DNA of 7,955 nt from JAYVJM01 sp043769275 (lineage in GTDB: Bacteria > Pseudomonadota > Gammaproteobacteria > Pseudomonadales > UBA7239). The stretch lies in the NCBI GenBank assembly GCA_043769275.1, contig JAYVJM010000048.1, forward strand, positions 1 through 7,955, given 5' to 3'. Below, piece by piece: positions 1 through 4,697 of this stretch. Positions within the stretch are counted from its first letter, which is position 1. Every line of letters begins with the position of its first letter. Position numbers and translations under genes: made by a program. Below the pieces are notes generated by a model that worked only from the letters and a program-made list of their open reading frames with translations, was not told where the DNA came from and made no database searches.

Positions 1-135
1 ATGATCATCAGGTTCAGATAGCCATTTATAGATCGTGCTGCGTCCAACGGAAAATAATGCTGCTGCTTCCGTCTTGCCGCTACCCTTTTTGATATGCAAC
101 AATACGCGTTTTTTAAGGTCTTGACTGTAGCTCAT
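1..135 (-). CDS. IS630-family-like transposase, N-terminal fragment (runs off window)
   Basis: The first 45 codons are visible, starting at ATG 135 and reading out of the window to the left. The protein begins MSYSQDLKKRVLLHIKKGSG and continues with a helix-turn-helix pattern (EAAALFSVGRSTIYKWL). This is the layout of the DNA-binding N-terminal domain of IS630-type transposases, which bind the element ends. The catalytic domain is outside the window, so it cannot be said whether the gene is intact. It encodes the same residues as the copy starting at 7810; the three coding differences (Val GTA/GTG, Ala GCA/GCC, Ser TCC/TCT) are all synonymous. The frame is certain, the family assignment likely. 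Confidence 0.75.
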   Translation of the reverse strand, partial: MSYSQDLKKRVLLHIKKGSGKTEAAALFSVGRSTIYKWLSEPDDH

Positions 136-177
136 CTGATTAGTGTATTCATGTCTTGTTGTTTATGCGATTAGCTA
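1..177 (-). mobile_element. IS630-like insertion sequence, left copy (partial, transposase-proximal end)
   Basis: The reverse complement of this stretch, with the adjoining TA, matches the sequence starting at 7766 over 179 bases with no gap and five substitutions, so these are two copies of one element. The element terminus (on the minus strand TAGCTAATCGCATAAAC) lies beside a TA at 178-179. TA targeting is typical of the IS630/Tc1-mariner group. Directly after the TA, at 180, coding sequence of nirB begins in frame (GAA GGC GGG), which fixes the boundary. The rest of the element lies outside the window to the left. The family is inferred from the transposase N-terminus and the TA target; the other terminus and the DDE catalytic domain cannot be seen. 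Confidence 0.8.
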
Positions 178-179
178 TA

Positions 180-453
180 GAAGGCGGGTTGGATTATCTG
201 CGCGACGTAGTCATTAACGACAGCTTAGGGCAGGCGGCAGAGTTTGAGCAGCAAATGAGCCACCTACGAGTGCGAGTGGAAGGCCACCGTTAACGACCCA
301 GAAAAACTCAAGCGCTTCCGCACCTTCGTAAACGACACCGCCGCGCAGGATAGCAACATTGTGTTCGTGAGCAAACGCGGCCAGCCGCGCCGCCCTGCTA
401 CTGCACAAGAAAAGCATGCGCAACGTATTCCTGCCCGCGAGGTTATGGCATGA
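180..453 (+). pseudogene. nirB: nirB 3' remnant: nitrite reductase (NADH) large subunit, truncated and frameshifted
   Basis: NirB is the siroheme/4Fe-4S/FAD large subunit of cytoplasmic NADH-dependent nitrite reductase, which reduces nitrite to ammonium. Only about 90 C-terminal codons remain. Frame 1, from 180, reads EGGLDYLRDVVINDSLG, a recognisable NirB C-terminal segment, then AAEFEQQMSH. From about 265 the reading continues in another frame as YECEWKATVNDPEKLKRF and on to IPAREVMA, stopping at TGA 451-453. Compared with the expected H-V-V-A-T-Y path, about 11 bases are missing at 258-266, so the first frame hits TAA at 291-293. The 5' part, including all cofactor sites, was separated by the IS at 1-177. 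The stop overlaps the nirD ATG as ATGA, showing the former nirBD operon. Identification rests on remembered NirB sequence. It cannot make a functional subunit. Confidence 0.85.
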
Positions 454-830
454 ACACCAGTACAGCTCAAAAAAATGGCGTAATCCACGAGAAAAGCAGC
501 CGCTGGCTGGATGTTTGAGGCATGAACGATTTGGTCGAAAACGCCGGCATTGCCGCGTTGGTCGCGGGCAAGCAGATTGCCATTTTTTATCTGCCAGACA
601 GCGCGCAAGGACTATACGCGCTGGATAACTATTGCCCTTGTGCTGAAGTCAATGTACTGGCGCGCGGCATTGTGGGCGACATGAATGGTGAGCTTGTGGT
701 GGCTTTGCCTATTTACAAGCAGCACCCTTCACTCACGACAGGGAAATGCTTGGAGAAGGATGAGCAAGTTTCTGTGTGGCCGGTATGTGTGCAGAGTGAG
801 CGTGTTTTGGTTCAAATGTCTCAGGCCTAA
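450..830 (+). pseudogene. nirD: nirD: nitrite reductase small subunit with premature TGA
   Basis: NirD is the small Rieske-fold subunit of NADH nitrite reductase. The frame from ATG 450 reads MNTSTAQKNGVIHEKSSRWL, then D-V-stop-G-M-N-D-L. The TGA at 516-518 is codon 23, where relatives such as E. coli NirD (WKDIC-) have Cys, so a single base change explains it. The frame then stays open to 830 and keeps NirD features: AIFYLPDSAQGLYALDNY, NVLARGIVGD, GELVVALPIYKQH and a TGKCLEKDEQVSV segment. An ATG at 522, just after the stop, could give a 102-residue product lacking the first strand. Other changes from expected NirD sequence (NYCP for NYDP, HPSL for HFSL) suggest relaxed selection. With nirB destroyed there is no partner, so a pseudogene is the best call, though residual translation from 522 is possible. 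Confidence 0.8.
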
Positions 831-867
831 TGTGGCTTGAGGCATTTTTGCTCAATAGTGGGCAGCT

Positions 868-1269
868 TCACTGCTTGAACTCAATCACCACTATCTCCAT
901 GGGAGCATTCGACTCGTTGATGGTGCTGTGCAAATCTCCTGCTGGGTCAGCCTCTAGCCAATAAGCTTTTCCCTTTTCCCATCGCTGGGTTTTGGGTGGC
1001 TTGTTTTTGTCTTGATAGATCACTTTTAGCTTTACGTCGGTTAGTGCAACGACAACCCTGGCGTGATCGTGTCGGTGCATTTTTAGCCGCTGGTTGGGTG
1101 AAACGACGGTACGCCACACCTTGGCTTTTCTATTGTCAACCTGAGGGTATCGGGCAGTAGTGGTTATTGGTGCAGCAGAAGGCTCTTGGGCGGCTTCGGG
1201 TTTTGTTGATATTGCCTCGGAGGCAACTAACGCGGCAAACAGCGCGAAAGCACAACAGGATTTTTTCAC
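868..1269 (-). CDS. Exported cupin-fold protein, hypothetical
   Basis: This is a 133-residue protein of unknown function. The GTG start at 1269 places a signal peptide first: M-KK, then a hydrophobic stretch (about residues 5-17), then a likely cleavage near VASEA, residue 19. A low-complexity linker (20-40) follows, then one compact cupin domain (about 45-132). Cupin motif 1 is seen as MHRHDHARVVVAL (His65, His67, His69), with Arg where many cupins have the metal-binding Glu. Motif 2 fits P-x-G-xx-H-xxx-N at Pro109, Gly111, His114 and Asn118. This suggests a periplasmic metal-binding cupin; no substrate can be inferred. An ATG at 1299 in the same frame would put ten residues ahead of the signal peptide and read through the G9 tract, so GTG is preferred. 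The gene lies 81 bp downstream of gspE on the same strand and converges with nirD, 37 bp away. Confidence 0.75.
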   Translation of the reverse strand: MKKSCCAFALFAALVASEAISTKPEAAQEPSAAPITTTARYPQVDNRKAKVWRTVVSPNQRLKMHRHDHARVVVALTDVKLKVIYQDKNKPPKTQRWEKGKAYWLEADPAGDLHSTINESNAPMEIVVIEFKQ

Positions 1270-1277
1270 GGAACATT

Positions 1278-1286
1278 CCCCCCCCC
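1278..1286 (-). repeat. G9 homopolymer tract just upstream of the cupin start
   Basis: Nine consecutive C on the plus strand, G9 in the transcript, end eight bases before the GTG at 1269. The tract occupies the position of the Shine-Dalgarno sequence, so it may serve as a crude ribosome-binding site (the sequence between is AATGTTCC). If translation instead starts at ATG 1299, the tract is coding (Trp-Gly-Gly) and any slippage would shift the frame. It is the longest mononucleotide run noticed in the window. Confidence 0.6.
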
Positions 1287-1350
1287 ACAAAAAGCGCAAC
1301 CATGGAGTAAGTCGCCTTAGCAGTCTTAGACCGTTAATTGCCTTATTTGT

Positions 1351-3159
1351 TCAATTGAAGCGATCAATGGCTGGGGCTACCCGCAACACCTCTTCCAATG
1401 TGGTGAGGCCGGCGGCCACTTTTTGCGCGCCCGACAAGCGCAGGGTGCGCATTCCCTCGCGCATACCTTGTTGACGCACTTGCGCAATATCGGTTTTATC
1501 GTGGATAAGGTCTTTTATGCCGTCGGTAAATGACAGTATTTCGTAGATGCCTTCGCGACCGCGATAGCCAGTATTGCGGCATTCCAAGCAGCCTACGGGT
1601 TTATAAATGTGCGGTGGTGCTGCCACTTTCCACGGTTTTGTGAGGGCTTTCCAGGCCTCTTCGTCTATCGGAGTTTCTTCTTTGCAGTGCGGGCACAGGC
1701 GGCGCAGAAGGCGTTGCGCCATCACGCCTAGCAGGCAAGAGCGGAGTAGATAGGCAGGCACGCCCAAGTCGAGCAGGCGTGTGAGGGCACTGGGGCTGTC
1801 GTTTGTGTGCAGTGTCGTTAGCACCAAGTGCCCTGTCAGCGCGGCTTGCACCGCCATTTCAGCGGTTTCCAGATCGCGTATCTCGCCAATCATGATGATG
1901 TCTGGGTCTTGCCGCATCAGCGTGCGCACCCCTGTGGCGAAATCGAGGCCAATAGATGCCTGCACTTGCATTTGGTTAAACGCGTCTTCCACCATTTCTA
2001 TAGGGTCTTCAATAGTGGAAACGTTTACCTCGGGCGTTGCAATTTGTTTGAGCGAGGAATATAGGGTGGTAGTTTTGCCTGAGCCGGTGGGGCCTGTGAC
2101 AAGCACAATGCCGTTGGGCTGGTTAATCATGTGCGTCCAACGTACGAAATCATCATTGATCAAACCTAGCTCAGAAAAACTTTTTAGCAGTATTTCTGGA
2201 TCAAAAATCCGCATTACCATTTTTTCGCCAAAGGCAGTTGGCAGGGTAGACATGCGAAGCTCAACTTCTGCGCCATCTGGCTTGGCTGTTTTGATGCGGC
2301 CATCTTGCGGTTTGCGTTTTTCTGCGATGTTCATGCGGCCAAGAATTTTCAGGCGGCTCGTTACGGCGATCATCACCGTGGCCGGTAACTCGTAGACGTT
2401 ATGCAAGATGCCGTCGATACGAAACCGTACTTTGCCGAGTTCTCGGCGTGGCTCGATGTGGATATCGCTGGCGCGTTGCGCGAAAGCGTATTGCAGCATC
2501 CAATCGACAATGTTGACAATGTGCTGGTCGTTGGCTTCGGGGTCTTTGAGTTCGGACAGTTTGAGCATTTGCTCAAAACTGCCAAAGCCTGTCGTTTTGC
2601 CGTAATCGGTGTCACTGGCGTTGGAAACAGAGCGCGACAGCGAATAAAACTCCACCATATAGCGCGAAAGGTCGGATGGTTTAACGATAACGCGCTTAAT
2701 GGATCGACGTGCGGTATGTTTTAAGTCTGGCTCCCAGCTATCAATGTAGGGCTGGACGCTGGCAACAATAATTTCTTCTGCATTTACGCCGACACATAAA
2801 ATTTGGTGGCGTTTGGCAAAGGCAAATGACATTAATTCAGTAATGGCGGAGGCGTTAATCTTGAGCGGGTCTATATGAAAATAAGGCTGTCCTGACTTTT
2901 CCGAGAGCCAGCGCGCCAAGCGCTCTTCATGCAAGAACTTGCCAGGGTTTTGCATGTCTTGCAGATTTTGTTTGGCGATAAATTCCAGCGGATGCAATAA
3001 AGCATTTTCACGTGAGCGCGGTGTGCTAATCAACAAGTTGGCATCGCGTTTGTCCATCAAGCCTTCATGCGCCAGTGTTTCCAAGCAGTAACGCAAATCA
3101 AGAAGGCGCTGAGGCGATTTAGGTGTGTTTTCTGCTTTGCTGGCTGCTGGTTTATTCAT
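1351..3159 (-). CDS. GspE/PilB-family type II secretion / type IV pilus assembly ATPase (orphan)
   Basis: This is a 602-residue secretion-superfamily ATPase, the hexameric motor that powers pseudopilus or pilus assembly at the cytoplasmic membrane. The N-terminal third (about 1-200) is an N1/N2-like domain and the core runs from about 210. Motifs include ASDIHIEP (230-237), Walker A GPTGSGKTT (356-364), the Asp box IEDPIEM (383-389), Walker B-region DPDIIMIGEIRD (418-429) and the His box GHLVLTTLHTND (443-454). A four-Cys zinc site follows (CPHC 489-492, CLEC 524-527), as in GspE and PilB. All catalytic features are present, and the length is slightly above the usual 500-570. No gsp or pil partner gene lies nearby, so GspE and PilB cannot be told apart and no symbol is given. 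The start at ATG 3159 has an AGGTGAG ribosome-binding site, which is duplicated upstream. Confidence 0.9.
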   Translation of the reverse strand: MNKPAASKAENTPKSPQRLLDLRYCLETLAHEGLMDKRDANLLISTPRSRENALLHPLEFIAKQNLQDMQNPGKFLHEERLARWLSEKSGQPYFHIDPLKINASAITELMSFAFAKRHQILCVGVNAEEIIVASVQPYIDSWEPDLKHTARRSIKRVIVKPSDLSRYMVEFYSLSRSVSNASDTDYGKTTGFGSFEQMLKLSELKDPEANDQHIVNIVDWMLQYAFAQRASDIHIEPRRELGKVRFRIDGILHNVYELPATVMIAVTSRLKILGRMNIAEKRKPQDGRIKTAKPDGAEVELRMSTLPTAFGEKMVMRIFDPEILLKSFSELGLINDDFVRWTHMINQPNGIVLVTGPTGSGKTTTLYSSLKQIATPEVNVSTIEDPIEMVEDAFNQMQVQASIGLDFATGVRTLMRQDPDIIMIGEIRDLETAEMAVQAALTGHLVLTTLHTNDSPSALTRLLDLGVPAYLLRSCLLGVMAQRLLRRLCPHCKEETPIDEEAWKALTKPWKVAAPPHIYKPVGCLECRNTGYRGREGIYEILSFTDGIKDLIHDKTDIAQVRQQGMREGMRTLRLSGAQKVAAGLTTLEEVLRVAPAIDRFN

Positions 3160-3196
3160 GGCTCACCTGACGTTTTATTCATGGCTCACCTGATGT
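3151..3196 (-). repeat. 23-bp tandem duplication covering the gspE ribosome-binding site and start codon
   Basis: Positions 3151-3173 and 3174-3196 are two head-to-tail copies of a 23-base unit differing only at one base (CGT versus TGT at the end). On the minus strand each unit contains AGGTGAGCC-ATG-AATAAA, so gspE is preceded by two complete ribosome-binding-site/start-codon sets 23 bases apart. As 23 is not a multiple of three, the upstream ATG (3182) is out of frame with gspE. Confidence 0.95.
3156..3182 (-). CDS. Possible 8-codon leader ORF translationally coupled to gspE
   Basis: The upstream ATG created by the tandem duplication opens an ORF encoding MNKTSGEP and ending at TGA 3158-3156. 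That stop overlaps the gspE start as ATGA (3159-3156), the classic arrangement for translational coupling. Its ribosome-binding site is a copy of the one for gspE (AGGTGAG, three bases before the ATG), so initiation there is plausible. The peptide itself shows no function, and the ORF may be only a by-product of the duplication that modulates gspE translation. Confidence 0.35.
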   Translation of the reverse strand: MNKTSGEP

Positions 3197-3457
3197 TGAG
3201 CGTCACCAATTGTAACGTCAAAGACCGTGGCATCTGCCGTCTCGGAAATCACGCAACAGGCTCTTTACAAAAAGCCTGCTTTGAGTTTAGACAGAAAAGC
3301 CAACGATGCCCGTTGATGCGTGGCACTTAGGGTTTAGTTAACAGTCACTTCTCCTGAGTTGCTGTTCGCCCTGAGCCTGTCGAGGGGTTGTGTAGTGTTC
3401 GACAAGCTCAGGGCGAGCGGATATATCAATTCGGGAAGTTTGTTTTTCATCAGGCCC
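3197..3457. other. Intergenic region between gspE and dnaJ
   Basis: About 260 bases without a credible gene. Next to dnaJ it holds a long REP-like palindrome (3366-3416). Nearer gspE there is a short inverted repeat, CAGGCT at 3257-3262 and AGCCTG at 3273-3278, with no T tract behind it on either strand. I see no convincing sigma-70 promoter for gspE: TTGACG on the minus strand about 40 bases upstream of the gene lacks a good -10. Short open frames here look non-coding. Confidence 0.6.
3366..3416. repeat. REP-like palindrome, 18-bp arms with 15-base loop
   Basis: The arms TCGCCCTGAGCCTGTCGA (3366-3383) and TCGACAAGCTCAGGGCGA (3399-3416) pair at 17 of 18 positions. In RNA from the minus (dnaJ) strand the single mismatch becomes a G-U wobble, so the dnaJ transcript would form a complete 18-bp stem starting 42 bases past the stop codon. 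No U tract follows, which argues against a simple intrinsic terminator. A repetitive extragenic palindrome that stabilises the mRNA 3' end or attenuates read-through into gspE is more likely. From memory, repeats with this GTTCGACAAGCTCAGGGCGA core occur in many proteobacterial genomes. Confidence 0.8.
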
Positions 3458-4582
3458 TTAACGATCTTCAAAAAAGGCTTTGATGCTGTCAAGCCAAGTG
3501 GTTTTGTTGGGCGAGTGCGTACTGCCATCGGTGCTGGCTTGAAACTGACGCAGTACATCCTTTTGTGTTTTTGTCAGGTTAACGGGCGTTTCGATGGTCA
3601 CTTTACAGATCAAATCGCCAACGGTGCCACCGCGCACGGGTGTGACTCCTTTGCCGCGCAGTCGGAACAGTTTTCCGGTTTGTGTTTCTTCTGGCACTTT
3701 GAGCATCACCTTGCCGTCCAGTGTAGGCACTTCCACTTCGCCACCTAGGGCGGCATCGACAAAGCTGATCGGCAATTCGCAGTGTAGATTGGCGCCGTCA
3801 CGCTCAAATATTTTGTGTGGTCGCACGGTGATCTGCACGTATAAGTCGCCCGATGCACCACCGGTTGTACCGGCTTCGCCCTCACCGGTTAAGCGGATAC
3901 GGTCACCGTTATCGACACCGGCCGGCACTTTAACCGACAGGGTTTTTTCCTCTTCAATACGGCCCTGGCCATGACAGCTTGAGCAGGGATTGCTAATGGT
4001 AGAGCCTTTTCCTCGGCAGTTAGGGCAGGCTTGTTGTACGGAGAAGAAGCCTTGCTGCATCCGTACTTGGCCGATACCGTTGCAGGTGCCGCAACTTACT
4101 GGTTTTGATCCTGGCTTTGCGCCGCTGCCAGAGCATGTTTTACAGCTAATCAGTGCGGGAATGTGTATTTTGGTTGTGGTGCCGCGCACGGCTTCTTCAA
4201 GCGTAATTTCCAGCATGTAGCGTAAATCCGCGCCTCGGCTGGCTCCGCTGCGCGCGCGGCCACCACCACCGCCGCCGCCGCCAAAAATATCGCCGAATAC
4301 GTCGCTGAATACATCGCCAAAATTGCCGAAGCCTGCACCGCTGTGGCCTTGTTGGCCGTCGACACCGGCATGCCCATATTGGTCGTAAGCGGCACGTTTT
4401 TTCGGGTCGCTTAAAACTTCGTAAGCGATAGCGGCTTCTTTGAATTTTTCTTCTGTGCTGGAATCATCAGGATTGCGGTCTGGATGGTATTTCATTGCCA
4501 CCCGACGGTACGCTTTTTTGATGGCCGCTTCGTCGTCGCCACGTTGAACGCCAAGTATTTCGTAGTAATCGCGTTTTGCCAT
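3458..4582 (-). CDS. dnaJ: Chaperone protein DnaJ (Hsp40)
   Basis: DnaJ is the 374-residue co-chaperone that delivers unfolded substrates to DnaK and stimulates its ATPase in the cytoplasm. The domain order is that of a class A DnaJ. The J domain (1-70) has HPD at 33-35. A Gly/Phe-rich linker (about 74-112) includes an eight-Gly run (101-108). The zinc-binding region has four CxxCxGxG-type repeats at Cys147/150, Cys164/167, Cys186/189 and Cys200/203, and the C-terminal substrate-binding domains run from about 212 to 335. Length matches the family (about 375). The start MAKRDYYEILGV is canonical, with a modest AGAAG ribosome-binding site nine bases upstream. The gene lies 115 bp downstream of dnaK on the same strand without a sigma-32-like promoter of its own, so co-transcription with dnaK is likely. 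Confidence 0.98.
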   Translation of the reverse strand: MAKRDYYEILGVQRGDDEAAIKKAYRRVAMKYHPDRNPDDSSTEEKFKEAAIAYEVLSDPKKRAAYDQYGHAGVDGQQGHSGAGFGNFGDVFSDVFGDIFGGGGGGGGRARSGASRGADLRYMLEITLEEAVRGTTTKIHIPALISCKTCSGSGAKPGSKPVSCGTCNGIGQVRMQQGFFSVQQACPNCRGKGSTISNPCSSCHGQGRIEEEKTLSVKVPAGVDNGDRIRLTGEGEAGTTGGASGDLYVQITVRPHKIFERDGANLHCELPISFVDAALGGEVEVPTLDGKVMLKVPEETQTGKLFRLRGKGVTPVRGGTVGDLICKVTIETPVNLTKTQKDVLRQFQASTDGSTHSPNKTTWLDSIKAFFEDR

Positions 4583-4612
4583 GAACTGCTGCTTCTCTGA
4601 GCCGTAGGGTCT

Positions 4613-4669
4613 GGTGGGCTCTAAACCCGCTCTTAATAAAATGTCAAAAGGGTGGGTTTAGAGCCCGCC
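4613..4669. repeat. 16-bp inverted repeat between dnaK and dnaJ
   Basis: The arms GGTGGGCTCTAAACCC (4613-4628) and GGGTTTAGAGCCCGCC (4654-4669) pair at 15 of 16 positions, 13 of them contiguous, around a 25-base AT-rich loop. The dnaK-dnaJ transcript would form a strong hairpin about 30 bases after the dnaK stop and 31 bases before the dnaJ start. No U tract follows the stem on the minus strand, so it is probably not a full terminator. A processing or stability element that lowers DnaJ relative to DnaK, or the remains of a small palindromic repeat element, are both possible. Confidence 0.85.
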
Positions 4670-4697
4670 CTATGTCGTCTTCTCGTATATTTTCTCG

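Noticed and set aside
516..518. TGA at the Cys position of nirD read as selenocysteine
   Set aside because: NirD is not a known selenoprotein, no convincing SECIS-like hairpin was seen directly downstream, and the neighbouring nirB is clearly broken. A nonsense mutation is simpler.
831..867. Bidirectional terminator between nirD and the cupin gene
   Set aside because: Only a five-base TTGAG/CTCAA match around a short loop is visible, without a T run in the proper place.
3257..3278. CAGGCT/AGCCTG hairpin as a terminator between dnaJ and gspE
   Set aside because: The stem is only six base pairs and no T tract follows on either strand.
4618..4647. TTGACA in the hairpin loop before dnaJ (minus strand, 4647-4642) as a -35 box of a dnaJ promoter
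   Set aside because: At 17 bases the expected -10 reads TTAGAG inside the repeat arm, a poor match.
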